Program-made: the position numbers and the translations under genes
Notes under the pieces: model-generated
Seen by the model: the letters and a program-made list of their open reading frames with translations, nothing else
Databases searched by the model: none
What the model was told of the DNA's origin: nothing
From: Candidatus Hydrogenedentes bacterium CG07_land_8_20_14_0_80_42_17
GTDB taxonomy: Bacteria; UBA8481
Assembly: GCA_002780065.1 (NCBI GenBank)
Contig: PEWQ01000075.1
Location: 1 to 47,261, forward strand
DNA length: 47,261 bases
Reading direction: 5' to 3'
In this document: positions 8,449-16,759 of the stretch, one piece after another
Position numbering within the stretch: the first letter of the stretch is position 1
How the letters are laid out: each line of letters opens with the position of its first letter

Positions 8449-9006
8449 ATGATTACTGAAGTGATGTCGGATGCGAAGAACCGCATGAATGGAGCGATTG
8501 AGGCATTCAAAAAGGAATTGCTCAGCATAAGAACCGGACGAGCTTCGGCTTCAATGCTGGATGATATTATGGTGGAGATGTATGGAAGCAATCTGCCGAT
8601 TAATCAGTTAGCAACTGTTTCGACTCCGGACCCGCGATTGATTGTTATTCAGCCGTGGGATAAATCATCGCTTTCTGCAATAGAGAAGGCGGTTCAAGCC
8701 GCAAACATCGGAATTACGCCTTCAAATGACGGCAAGGTAATAAGACTCCCGATCCCGTCATTGACTGAAGAACGCAGAAAACAGCTCGCGAAAGATGCAC
8801 ACAAGCGCGCCGAGGAATCGAGGATCAGTGTACGAAATGTTAGAAGAGATGCAAAGACGCTGATTGAAGATTTGGAGAAAGAGAGTGAGATATCCAAAGA
8901 TGATGCTCATCGTGCAACAGAAGAACTTCAAAAACTTACCGACTCTTTTATCTCAAAGATAGATGGTCTGACTGCCGCTAAAGAAAAAGAGATAATGGAG
9001 TTCTGA
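8449..9006 (+). CDS. frr: Ribosome recycling factor
   Basis: 185 aa from the ATG at 8449, exactly the usual RRF length; the track's TTG at 8428 lies inside the end of pyrH, and GAGGGTGG just upstream serves the ATG. RRF, with EF-G, splits post-termination ribosomes. Diagnostic sequences are LLSIRTGRASASMLD, VSTPDPRLIVIQPWD and VIRLPIPSLTEERRKQLAK, followed by the long coiled-coil helices. The stop overlaps the uppS start (TGATG). Confidence 0.96.
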   Translation: MITEVMSDAKNRMNGAIEAFKKELLSIRTGRASASMLDDIMVEMYGSNLPINQLATVSTPDPRLIVIQPWDKSSLSAIEKAVQAANIGITPSNDGKVIRLPIPSLTEERRKQLAKDAHKRAEESRISVRNVRRDAKTLIEDLEKESEISKDDAHRATEELQKLTDSFISKIDGLTAAKEKEIMEF

Positions 9007-9806
9007 TGCCATCCGGGCAATCCCGGACGCTCTCTGATATTGTGTCCGTTGCAAAAGATAAGTATGAAGAGTCAGTGCTTAAACTGATTCAACCTAATCG
9101 TTTACCGCAACACATAGCGATAATTATGGACGGAAATGGTCGTTGGGCGCTTTCCAGACATATGCCGCGCATATTTGGGCATCGAGCCGGAATGGAGACT
9201 GTTCGCAGAACTCTTCAGGCCGCACGGGATATAGGAATCGAATTTGTGACTCTATACGCCTTCTCCGCTGAAAATTGGTCCAGGCCTAAACCGGAGATAT
9301 CTGCGTTGATGCATCTTCTCCAGGAATATTTGAGGAAAGAAGTTGATGAACTTGATTCTTCAAATGTAAAACTTTTGACTATCGGAAATATATCGAAGCT
9401 GCCTTCTTATGCTAAACGTGAACTCGACTGCGCGATAGAGCGGCTTTCAAAGAATGACGGTCAAAAGCTTGTTCTTGCTCTGAATTACGGCAGTAGAGAT
9501 GAAATTATCACGGTTGCTAAAAGAATCGGAACTATGGTTGCGAACGGCGAAATAAAACCTGACCGAATAAATTTTAAAACAATCGAAGATAATCTTTATA
9601 CAAAGGGAATACCGGATCCTGATCTCTTGATTAGAACTTCAGGCGAACTTCGCATCTCGAATTTCTTGCTCTGGCAGATGGCATACACCGAGTTTTATAT
9701 CACTGAAACATTATGGCCTGACTTCAGCCGTGTGGAATTTTTTAAAGCTGTTTTAGAATATCAGAAGCGTGATCGCAGATTCGGCTGTGTAAAAGCCAGT
9801 TCATGA
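9006..9806 (+). CDS. uppS: Isoprenyl transferase (undecaprenyl diphosphate synthase)
   Basis: 266 aa cis-prenyltransferase that extends farnesyl diphosphate with isopentenyl diphosphate to make the C55 lipid carrier for peptidoglycan and surface polysaccharides. The catalytic motif HIAIIMDGNGRWALSR (with the essential Asp) is near residue 38, and the substrate block TLYAFSAENWSRP and C-terminal DLLIRTSGELRISNFLLWQ are present. An extra N-terminal extension of about 30 residues precedes the catalytic core. The start overlaps the frr stop. cdsA, which commonly follows, is absent. Confidence 0.95.
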   Translation: MPSGQSRTLSDIVSVAKDKYEESVLKLIQPNRLPQHIAIIMDGNGRWALSRHMPRIFGHRAGMETVRRTLQAARDIGIEFVTLYAFSAENWSRPKPEISALMHLLQEYLRKEVDELDSSNVKLLTIGNISKLPSYAKRELDCAIERLSKNDGQKLVLALNYGSRDEIITVAKRIGTMVANGEIKPDRINFKTIEDNLYTKGIPDPDLLIRTSGELRISNFLLWQMAYTEFYITETLWPDFSRVEFFKAVLEYQKRDRRFGCVKASS

Positions 9807-9837
9807 TTTGTGACGTGTGATGCGCAGTTTGTTAACT

Positions 9838-9862
9838 GGCAGCCGCAGGCTTTGGTCTGCGT
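9838..9862 (+). repeat. REP-like hairpin repeat, copy 1
   Basis: GGCAGCCGCAGGCTTTGGTCTGCGT can fold CGCAGG...TCTGCG (one G-U). The same unit occurs inverted at 26567-26594. It lies in the uppS-trkH gap and may be a small dispersed palindromic element. Confidence 0.5.
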
Positions 9863-9891
9863 GACAAGCGTGGTGTGTGATTGGTGCGAAG

Positions 9892-11241
9892 ATGAAGAAT
9901 AATTTAATGAGAGACTTTAAAATATTTAAAGACCCTTTGAGACTCGTTACGTTTTCATTTTTAATAAATATTATTTTAGGAGCGCTTTTACTTTCTCTGC
10001 CGGGTATGACAACTCGAAATGTCCCTTTCACCGACCTCCTTTTTACCTCGACATCAGCGGTTTGCGTCACCGGTCTAACTACTTTGGATATCTCTCAGGT
10101 TTTTACTGTTTGGGGTAAGATTGTTGTCTGTATTCTAATTCAGCTTGGCGGATTAGGCATTATTACTCTGTGGCTTTTTCTTCTTTCGACTTTCGGTTCT
10201 TTGATTGGCAATGCCTATACTTTGGCTTCTTCCACTGTAGGAGAGCGTTCGGTTAATAGAATCGGAAGAATACTGATGAGCGTTGCTTACGGAACTTTTA
10301 TTATTGAAAGTTTCGGAGCGGTTCTGCTTTATTTTGGACTTCCTGAACATACGACATTTTGGAATGATGCAGGTTGGGCTCTGTTTCATTCTGTCTCGGC
10401 TTTTTGTAATGCAGGCTTTTCACTTCAGTCGGATAATTTGATGGGGTATGGAGATAATTTTGTAATCAACTTTACTATCATGCTTTTGATAATTATCGGA
10501 GGATTTGGCTATGGAGTCATGGCTGAATTGACTTCGCTAAAAAAACGTTTTTCTCTTCATACACTACTTGTATTTTTTACGACATTGTTTCTTGTAATGG
10601 GCGGTTTTTTTGTATTGGGAGTTCTTGAATGGGACGGCTCAATTTTTGGAAATGCCGGAATTGGAGGCAGGCTTCTGCGCCTTTTGTTTTTATCAGTTAC
10701 ACCTCGCACTGCCGGTTTCAATACGCTCGATATTTCTATGCTTAGAGATAGTTCACTCTTTTTTATAATTCTCTTGATGCTTATCGGAGCATCACCAGGC
10801 GGAACCGGAGGAGGATTCAAAACCACTCCGCTTGCAATTGTTTTTTTGCGTTTAATCTCTATTCTTTCCGGAAGAAGATACGTAAGAATACAACGATGGG
10901 ATATCGAGGACGAAACAATATTTAAAGCAGTATGGATTATTTTTGTTTATCTCTTGATTGCCGCAGTTGCTTCGCTTCTGCTTTTGATCAGCGAATCTGA
11001 TTTACCGCGGGAATTAAATCCGCACGGAGCGCTCGGAATTATCTTTGAGGCTGTTTCAGCATTGGGCACGGTAGGACTTTCAACCGGTATAACTTCTTAT
11101 GTATCTTTCATCGGAAAGTGTATACTTATATTCGCAATGTTTATCGGCAGAATCGGTCCGCTGACCTTCGCATTTGCCATAGGAGGACGAGCACAGACCT
11201 CGTCCGTAAAATTTGTTGAAGGAAAGGTTGGACTTGGATAA
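9892..11241 (+). CDS. TrkH/KtrB-type potassium uptake channel subunit
   Basis: 449 aa from the ATG at 9892; a GTG five codons upstream (9877) is the track start and neither has a strong SD. This inner-membrane protein has four pore-loop repeats. The selectivity-filter segments are visible in order: SAVCVTGLTT, CNAGFSLQSD, RTAGFNTLD and LGTVGLSTGI, each keeping the conserved Gly. Ten or so hydrophobic segments flank them. TrkH/KtrB subunits import K+ (or K+/Na+) gated by a cytoplasmic RCK ring. The RCK gene follows 10 bp downstream, completing the system. Confidence 0.93.
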   Translation: MKNNLMRDFKIFKDPLRLVTFSFLINIILGALLLSLPGMTTRNVPFTDLLFTSTSAVCVTGLTTLDISQVFTVWGKIVVCILIQLGGLGIITLWLFLLSTFGSLIGNAYTLASSTVGERSVNRIGRILMSVAYGTFIIESFGAVLLYFGLPEHTTFWNDAGWALFHSVSAFCNAGFSLQSDNLMGYGDNFVINFTIMLLIIIGGFGYGVMAELTSLKKRFSLHTLLVFFTTLFLVMGGFFVLGVLEWDGSIFGNAGIGGRLLRLLFLSVTPRTAGFNTLDISMLRDSSLFFIILLMLIGASPGGTGGGFKTTPLAIVFLRLISILSGRRYVRIQRWDIEDETIFKAVWIIFVYLLIAAVASLLLLISESDLPRELNPHGALGIIFEAVSALGTVGLSTGITSYVSFIGKCILIFAMFIGRIGPLTFAFAIGGRAQTSSVKFVEGKVGLG

Positions 11242-11251
11242 GGAGTAATTT

Positions 11252-11917
11252 ATGACTGAAAATAAGAGATACGCTGTTTTAGGGCTGGGATCTTTTGGAA
11301 GCAAAGTGGCAAAAGAACTCTTCAAGGCAGGAGCCGAAGTATTGGCTGTCGATAGGAACTCAAACGTCATTCACGAAATATCCGAAGAGGTGACGAAGGC
11401 TGTTGTTGGAGATGTCAGAAACAGAGAGGTTTTAAAAGAACTCGATGTTGCTTCATACAGCGCGGCGGTTGTCAGTCTTGGAGAATCGATCGAAGCGTCG
11501 GCAATGGTTGTATTTCATTTGCGAGAATTGAAAAGCCGCAAGATCATTGCTAAAGCTATTTCGAGCGAACACCGCGGATTGCTTGAACGAATCGGAGCGA
11601 CTGAAGTAATATTTCCAGAAGAGGAAACTGCTATTCGACTGGCTAAACAGATTATTGCATCGAATTTACTGGAGTATTTTGAAATTGCGCCAGGATATAT
11701 TATTGCTGAAGTTGTCACGCCGAATTCCATGGTTGGAAAGTCATTACGTCAGCTAAAGTTGAGATATAGATACAGCATTCAGGTTCTTCTTATTCAGCAG
11801 ACTATACCGGAACAGATTCATATCTTTCCAGATCCGGACGCTCCTCTTAAAGATTCAGATGTCCTGATTATTGCAGGAAAGGCTGATGATGTTTACAAGT
11901 TCGCGGAAGAAAAGTAA
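11252..11917 (+). CDS. TrkA/KtrA-type RCK regulatory subunit
   Basis: 221 aa: one RCK-N Rossmann domain with the nucleotide motif YAVLGLGSFGSKVAKEL (about 6-22) and the acidic end of beta-2 (VLAVDRNSN), then one RCK-C domain (about 140-221). The single N+C pair is the KtrA layout rather than the double-length TrkA of E. coli. It gates the adjacent TrkH/KtrB channel in response to ATP/ADP or NAD(H). AAGGAG precedes the ATG. It is followed after 11 bp by the YchF-like gene, so all three are probably co-transcribed. Confidence 0.92.
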   Translation: MTENKRYAVLGLGSFGSKVAKELFKAGAEVLAVDRNSNVIHEISEEVTKAVVGDVRNREVLKELDVASYSAAVVSLGESIEASAMVVFHLRELKSRKIIAKAISSEHRGLLERIGATEVIFPEEETAIRLAKQIIASNLLEYFEIAPGYIIAEVVTPNSMVGKSLRQLKLRYRYSIQVLLIQQTIPEQIHIFPDPDAPLKDSDVLIIAGKADDVYKFAEEK

Positions 11918-11928
11918 AGGATAAAGAT

Positions 11929-12621
11929 ATGATTATTGGTTTTGTCGGATTGAATTTACCGGAAGGAAAGATGAAGTTCAAAGACCCTCGATTCGATGCT
12001 CTGGTTGAGAAACATAAGCCGAAGAAACTTGTGCCTCATTATGTGGAATTAATGAAGGGAGATCTTTCTAAGTGTGACGGAATTATTGTTGAGCAAGAAA
12101 GTATATTGGATTTAATTTTGCCTGATATTGAGAGATGCGAGCAGAGAATGGAAAAGTCTGAAGACCAATCTGAAAAAGCTCTATTGCAAAAAAGCATAAA
12201 ATTTCTTGAAGAGGAAAAACTGCTTTGTGATGCGGAATTTAATGATGAAGAGAAGAAATTATTATTAAATTTAAATTTTATTACAATGAAACCGGTAGTG
12301 CCTGTTAATGCTTCTATCCAGCCTGAAGAGGCTGTCAAAGCCGTTATTGCAAAAGCAGGAATTGTCTTCTTCTTTACTGCCGGCCCGCCGGAAGTTCATG
12401 CATGGCCAGTTCATAAGAGCTTCAATATTGTCGAGTGTGCGGAAAAAATTCATTCTGATCTTGCGCGAGGATTTATCAGAGCCGACATTGTTTCATTCGA
12501 TGATTACATGAAAGTTCACAGCTTTAATGACGCAAAGAAACAGGGACTAGCAAAGGTAGTGGACAGAGATTACATAATAAATGACGGAGACATCATCGAG
12601 ATTCGCTTCAACGTTTCGTAA
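11929..12621 (+). CDS. YchF-like TGS/DUF933 protein lacking the GTPase P-loop
   Basis: 230 aa. The C-terminal half matches the DUF933/TGS domain of the YchF/OLA1 ATPase, with HKSFNIVECAEKIHSDLARG, GFIRADIVSFDDY and the ending DYIINDGDIIEIRFNV. The N-terminus starts like YchF (MIIGFVGLNLPEGKMKF) but has no GxxxxGK[ST] and no DxxG, so the nucleotide-binding core seems to have been lost; YchF is about 363 aa. A helical segment rich in Glu/Lys (about 60-105) corresponds to the YchF coiled coil. It could be a regulatory paralogue binding ribosomes or a partner. It lies directly after the K+ uptake genes; the functional link is unknown. Confidence 0.82.
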   Translation: MIIGFVGLNLPEGKMKFKDPRFDALVEKHKPKKLVPHYVELMKGDLSKCDGIIVEQESILDLILPDIERCEQRMEKSEDQSEKALLQKSIKFLEEEKLLCDAEFNDEEKKLLLNLNFITMKPVVPVNASIQPEEAVKAVIAKAGIVFFFTAGPPEVHAWPVHKSFNIVECAEKIHSDLARGFIRADIVSFDDYMKVHSFNDAKKQGLAKVVDRDYIINDGDIIEIRFNVS

Positions 12622-12644
12622 CGCGGTTAGTTGCATCCGATTCA

Positions 12645-12897
12645 TTTGTCATTGCGAGGAGCGGACTCGCAGAGTCATCGCGACGAAGATACCAAGATAC
12701 TGAGTTTTTTTATCTATTTTTTTCCTTGTCTCCAGCCTATCTTTCAAAGGACGTGTGAAATAATTGAAAAATGAAAATTGGAAAAATAAAATTTTCAATT
12801 TTCACTTTCCAATTTGCAATTTCAAATATAATAACATACCAGCAATCTGTTAACATTAAGAGATTGCTTTGCACCTTCGGTGCTCGCGATGACAAAA
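12645..12897. repeat. MITE-like intergenic element with terminal inverted repeats
   Basis: TTTGTCATTGCGAG at the left end mirrors CTCGCGATGACAAA at the right end with one mismatch, bounding about 253 bp with no coding capacity. Inside are the module CCTTGTCTCCAGCCTATC (12724-12751), also found at 47234-47260, and an AT-rich module (12797-12830) repeated at 25088-25121. GAAAATTG (12773-12780) and CAATTTTC (12796-12803) form an internal stem. The whole YchF-to-HhH gap (12622-12995) is thus mostly repeat material. Confidence 0.6.
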
Positions 12898-12946
12898 TAC
12901 TACTTTTTGGTCAACCCCAATAATTCGCCATGCTCCCAACTATTTC

Positions 12947-12974
12947 AAAAAAAAGGCTGGCAAAAATGCCAGCC
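12947..12974 (-). terminator. Intrinsic terminator of the secreted HhH gene
   Basis: GGCTGGCA (12955-12962) and TGCCAGCC (12967-12974) form a perfect 8-bp stem with an AAAA loop. Read on the minus strand, it is followed by eight or more Ts (A-run 12947-12954). It lies about 20 bp past the stop of the minus-strand gene. Confidence 0.9.
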
Positions 12975-12995
12975 TCTAATTTAAATTTTATCGAA

Positions 12996-13970
12996 TCATA
13001 ATCCTTCAAGGAATCGTGGATACCTCACTGTATCCTTCGCCTTGGTAATCCATCTTCTGATTGTTGTCTTAGATGGCATTGTATTCACCATATTAAATTT
13101 ATCGCCGCCATATTGCTGATTGGTTTGAATCATTAAAGTTCTCAATGTCGTTGCATTTCTTGTCGCAAGATCCGGCACACCTTTTATTCCGCAATAGGCA
13201 AGCAGATCTCCATACTGTTCTCCGCAACCGCTGATTCTCTGAAGGTCGGCGCGAATCGCCCATTTGTCAACCAATGCTTGTGATACGCCGACTTTCTGAG
13301 CAATTTCAGCTCTCCAATCAGGCCATACTGAATGCATCAGCAAAGCTCCAACTGTAAAGAGTTTAATGTTTCTCATTCTCTGACCATAGACTGCGCCGAT
13401 TCCAGATATTGTTTCGATTCCCTTAGAGTTGGTCTTATATCGTAGAACTTTAAGATAAATTGCTACCTTTTTGAGATTTGGATTGGATACTCTTCTCAAA
13501 GCCTTCTTCCAATCTATATAAGGCCTATACTTCGGAATGCTCCTTTGAGCAGAAGAGCTAAGAGTTGCCGCAATCATTTGATTGACGGACGCATTGTTCA
13601 AAAAGTTTAATACAGCAGCTCTATCTTGAACTCTAATTCTTAAAGGAGTCTTTGTCGGATAGCGATCATACATTTCCTGAATAAACCCAAGCTCTATTGC
13701 AATTCTTTTTGCATTAGTATTTGAACCGACAGACGTCACCCACATTTGATCCCAATTGGAATAAGGTCGTAACAATAGAACTTTCTTTGCTGTCGCAGAA
13801 GATAGATCTATCGCTAACATCTGCTCAGTCGTTGCAGAATTCAGCCACTGCAATATCTGAGTCTTTTCCGATGAAGAAAAATCAAAACTAATTGGATAAG
13901 TTGCCGCGCTTCCTAGAGTTGCGCAAAGAAGCAACAAACCAATAACACCAAACCATTTAACACGTAACAT
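12996..13970 (-). CDS. Secreted helix-hairpin-helix (DUF4332-like) protein
   Basis: 324 aa from the ATG at 13970, which has a strong SD (GGGGAGGT); the track's TTG at 14039 overlaps the promoter. Residues 1-23 are a signal peptide (VIGLLLLCATLGSAA). Two roughly 50-residue repeats follow, each with an 'NxAS/TxxQM' helix and a YRPY-(S/I)-(N/D)W turn, resembling degenerate ComEA-type HhH units. The C-terminal half resembles DUF4332: GIETISGIGAVYGQRM, then LQRISGCGEQYGDLLAYCGI. HhH units bind DNA or proteins non-specifically. The export signal suggests an extracytoplasmic role; DNA uptake or surface binding are possibilities, not shown. It is monocistronic with its own promoter and terminator. 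Confidence 0.8.
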   Translation of the reverse strand: MLRVKWFGVIGLLLLCATLGSAATYPISFDFSSSEKTQILQWLNSATTEQMLAIDLSSATAKKVLLLRPYSNWDQMWVTSVGSNTNAKRIAIELGFIQEMYDRYPTKTPLRIRVQDRAAVLNFLNNASVNQMIAATLSSSAQRSIPKYRPYIDWKKALRRVSNPNLKKVAIYLKVLRYKTNSKGIETISGIGAVYGQRMRNIKLFTVGALLMHSVWPDWRAEIAQKVGVSQALVDKWAIRADLQRISGCGEQYGDLLAYCGIKGVPDLATRNATTLRTLMIQTNQQYGGDKFNMVNTMPSKTTIRRWITKAKDTVRYPRFLEGL

Positions 13971-14009
13971 AACGTTACCTCCCCGAAAAAAACTTTTATG
14001 AAACAGTAC

Positions 14010-14039
14010 AGAATAAAGTAATATAGATAATTCTGTCAA
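14010..14039 (-). promoter_or_regulatory. Promoter of the secreted HhH gene
   Basis: On the minus strand TTGACA (14039-14034) and TATTCT (14015-14010) are separated by 18 bp. Transcription would begin about 33 nt before the ATG at 13970. Confidence 0.6.
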
Positions 14040-14270
14040 GCTTTTTTTTTATTTTTTTTTACCAGAGTTACTCACATAAATAAAACGGTTTAACTAATAT
14101 TTTAGAATTATGCAATGATAAAATGTCTGAGCAAATCCTGATAATCCGACTGGCCAAATAATTCGTGTAAATCCGCAACTTTTCTGCCGCCGTCGGCGGC
14201 GAGCGGCGGATTTGTCGATAATATATTTTTTCTTTTGCAAATCTTGGATATCATTTGTTAAATTGGAAAA
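14040..14270. other. Intergenic region with a GC-rich foldback
   Basis: Together with 13971-14039 this forms a 300-bp gap between divergent genes. After a long T-tract (14041-14060) the region is AT-rich, apart from a GC-rich island: GCCGCC (14186-14191) pairs with GGCGGC (14195-14200), enclosed by AATCCGC (14170-14176) and GCGGATT (14206-14212). This nested foldback could be a small repeat element or act in the leader of the HIT operon. I see no gene and no clear promoter. Confidence 0.45.
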
Positions 14271-14795
14271 ATGAAAAAATATCCAAAAAGAAAATTGCTC
14301 TTCGTTCCGTCAAAGCGCGATTACGTTCGTGGAAATCGGCCATCCGTATCGTGCATTTTATGCGCTTCGCGAGACGGAAATCCAAATGTAGAAAATTTAA
14401 TCCTCGCTAAAGACAAATATGTATTCGTTACCTTAAATCTCTTCCCTTACAATCCAGGTCATGTGATGATTGTTCCGAAGAGACACATAATCGATCCTCG
14501 CAGTTATCTCGATTCAGAAGTAAAATCGATAGATAAATGGACAAGGCGAATTCTAGACGTTCTTGACGAAATCTACGATCCAAGCGGATATAACATCGGA
14601 TACAATATTGGCAACACTGCCGGAGCCTCGCTCGAACATCTTCATCTTCATATTGTGCCGCGCTTCAAGAATGAAATTGGATTTATCGATATCATCGGAG
14701 GAGCCCGAGTCCATGTTGACGATCCAAAACTTGCGGCTAAAAAACTGCGCCAAAAGTTGAACTCCAAAAGCCGAGCAAAAAAAGAGAAGAGATGA
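14271..14795 (+). CDS. HIT-family hydrolase/phosphorylase
   Basis: 174 aa. The catalytic histidine triad is HLHLHIVPR (about 126-134), and an N-terminal CILC pair probably binds zinc with a downstream His. NPGHVMIVPKRHI is the typical HIT beta-strand block. The layout matches the AP4A phosphorylase/HIT group of about 160-175 aa that cleaves dinucleoside polyphosphates or nucleoside phosphoramidates in the cytoplasm. The lysine-rich tail (SKSRAKKEKR) overlaps the start of the next ABC ATPase gene (ATGA), so it is co-transcribed with the peptide-type ATPases, though the functional link is unclear. Confidence 0.92.
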   Translation: MKKYPKRKLLFVPSKRDYVRGNRPSVSCILCASRDGNPNVENLILAKDKYVFVTLNLFPYNPGHVMIVPKRHIIDPRSYLDSEVKSIDKWTRRILDVLDEIYDPSGYNIGYNIGNTAGASLEHLHLHIVPRFKNEIGFIDIIGGARVHVDDPKLAAKKLRQKLNSKSRAKKEKR

Positions 14796-15754
14796 AAAAT
14801 ATTCTCGAAATCGAAAACCTTTCCATTTCAACAAAATTATCTGAAACTGAAATAAACATTGTTGACGGAATATCACTCTCAGTTTCAGTCGGAGAAGTCA
14901 CCGGACTAATAGGAGAATCAGGATCAGGTAAATCCATAACCGCTCTAGCTGTTATGGGGCTTCTTCCCTCAAATCTTAAAATTTCGTCAGGTTCAATTAA
15001 ACTCGACGGATTAGAGTTGACTTCTGTTTCACAAAAACATTTTCATAACATTCGCGGAAAAATCGCGGCGATGATTTTTCAAGAGCCGATGACAAGTCTG
15101 AATCCGGTAATAAAAATAGGAGAACAAATTGCTGAAGTTTTTAAACTTCATTGCAGATTGACAAAAAAAGACGCCCATAATAAGGCAGTGGAAGCGCTTT
15201 CAAAGGTTGGAATCGGAGATCCCAAAAAAAGAGCGGAACAATATCCGTATCAATTATCCGGAGGCATGCGGCAGAGAGTTATGATTGCAATGGCTCTAGC
15301 TTCAGAGCCTAAACTCCTGATTGCAGACGAACCCACAACTGCGCTCGATGCCACAGTTCAGGCTCAGATTTTGGAACTGCTTCACTCAATAATAGAAACT
15401 GAAAAAGAAAAAGGAATACTTTTTATTTCTCACAACATTGGAGTAGTTTCCGAAATTGCCGACAAAGCAGTTGTCATTTATTCTGGTAGAGACGTAGAGT
15501 CAGGCGATGCAGAAGCTCTTTTGAATATGCCTCAGCATCCTTACACCGAGGGTCTTATTGCTTCGATGCCGAAACATTCCAATAAATCGAAACGTCTTTG
15601 TACTATTCCCGGGCAGATCCCACGGCCAATTGAACGGCTTTCCGGCTGTTCATTCAGGAATAGGTGCTCATTTGCGAAAGAAATATGCAGTGAAGAGATC
15701 AGCGTGCAGTCGAAAAATGGATATAAGCTTAGGTGCATTAAAGAACTCAAATGA
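14792..15754 (+). CDS. Oligopeptide-type ABC transporter ATPase (DppD/OppD family)
   Basis: 320 aa. Walker A GESGSGKS (about 41-48), ABC signature LSGGMRQRVMIAMAL (about 154) and Walker B LLIADEPTTALD (about 175) are intact. The C-terminal oligopeptide/dipeptide extension (QHPYTEGLIASMP; GCSFRNRCSFAKEICSE) carries the Cys cluster typical of OppD/DppD, where an Fe-S or metal site is known. It pairs with the next gene as the D/F ATPase heterodimer that powers peptide (or Ni, sugar-peptide) import. The permease and binding-protein genes are not adjacent. Confidence 0.92.
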   Translation: MKNILEIENLSISTKLSETEINIVDGISLSVSVGEVTGLIGESGSGKSITALAVMGLLPSNLKISSGSIKLDGLELTSVSQKHFHNIRGKIAAMIFQEPMTSLNPVIKIGEQIAEVFKLHCRLTKKDAHNKAVEALSKVGIGDPKKRAEQYPYQLSGGMRQRVMIAMALASEPKLLIADEPTTALDATVQAQILELLHSIIETEKEKGILFISHNIGVVSEIADKAVVIYSGRDVESGDAEALLNMPQHPYTEGLIASMPKHSNKSKRLCTIPGQIPRPIERLSGCSFRNRCSFAKEICSEEISVQSKNGYKLRCIKELK

Positions 15755-16752
15755 AAAATAATTCAAAATCGCTAGTAAAACTTGAAAATGTCTCTGTTGA
15801 TTTTTCCATTTCCAATTCATTGTTTGCAGACGGCAAAAAAAAATTACGCGTTGTTGATGAAGTCTCGCTTGAAATCTATAAAGGCAAAATATTGGGATTG
15901 GTAGGTGAATCCGGCTCGGGGAAAACAACACTCGGAAGAGCAAGTATTCGACTAATTCCTACTGCTGCCGGAAAAGTTTTTTTTAATGGAATAGAACTAG
16001 AAAAATTACGCAAAGAAGAATTGAGAATAATGCGCCGCCAAATGCAGATTGTGTTTCAAGATCCTAATTCCAGTCTCGATCCTCGAATGAAAATAAAAGA
16101 TCTTATCGGCAATCCTCTGCTCGTTCACAGAATTGCAAAAAATAATGAGCTCAAAGACAGAACCGCTAAAATAATGGAAAGGGTCGGACTCTCTCCCGAT
16201 GAAATGCACAAATATCCTCATCAATTTTCTGGAGGGCAGAAGCAGAGGATTTCTATTGCTAGAGCTCTTATTCTTGAGCCGGAATATATTGTATTAGATG
16301 AACCCGTATCTGCACTCGATCTATCAATTCAGGCTCAAATAATAAATTTAGTTTTGGATCTCCGAAAAGAACTCGAATTGACCTATCTTTTTATCTCTCA
16401 TGACATTGGCGTGGTATCACATGTGAGCGACAGGGTAGCTGTAATGTATTTCGGGCGAATTATGGAGATAGGGGAAAATGTTTTCGAAGATCCGAAGCAT
16501 CCCTATACCATGATGCTGATCGAATCGCTTCCCGGAAAAAAGATTAAACCTGTCGGGAAACCTCCACGAGGCGAACCTCCACGAGGCGAGCCTCCACGAG
16601 GCGAACCTCCACGAGGCGAGCCACCGAGCATATTTGAATCCAGGAGCGGCTGTGTCTTTTATTCTCGATGTCCGATTGGAGATGAAGAATGCAAAAAGAT
16701 CGTTCCTCAATTAAAAAACGGAGTGGCTTGTCTCAAGAAAAACGGGTGCTGA
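15751..16752 (+). CDS. Oligopeptide-type ABC transporter ATPase (DppF/OppF family)
   Basis: 333 aa. Walker A GESGSGKTT, signature FSGGQKQRISIARAL and Walker B YIVLDEPVSALD are intact, with the OppF-type C-terminus (HPYTMMLIESLPGKK; GCVFYSRCPIGDEECKK). Between these C-terminal blocks four in-frame copies of PPRGE are inserted, encoded by four tandem 15-bp units (16561-16620). The start overlaps the DppD-like stop (ATGA). It should form a heterodimer with the upstream ATPase. Confidence 0.92.
   Translation: MKNNSKSLVKLENVSVDFSISNSLFADGKKKLRVVDEVSLEIYKGKILGLVGESGSGKTTLGRASIRLIPTAAGKVFFNGIELEKLRKEELRIMRRQMQIVFQDPNSSLDPRMKIKDLIGNPLLVHRIAKNNELKDRTAKIMERVGLSPDEMHKYPHQFSGGQKQRISIARALILEPEYIVLDEPVSALDLSIQAQIINLVLDLRKELELTYLFISHDIGVVSHVSDRVAVMYFGRIMEIGENVFEDPKHPYTMMLIESLPGKKIKPVGKPPRGEPPRGEPPRGEPPRGEPPSIFESRSGCVFYSRCPIGDEECKKIVPQLKNGVACLKKNGC
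16561..16620 (+). repeat. Four tandem 15-bp repeats inside the DppF-like gene
   Basis: Four head-to-tail copies of CCTCCACGAGGCGA[A/G] alternate only in the last base and encode (PPRGE)4. The insertion keeps frame and lies in a linker before the Cys-rich tail. A similar 15-bp array occurs in btuF (37882-37926). Confidence 0.95.
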
Positions 16753-16759
16753 CCACGCT

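Noticed and set aside
9807-9891. tRNA or small RNA gene between uppS and trkH
   Set aside because: No cloverleaf; the only structure is the short REP-like hairpin.
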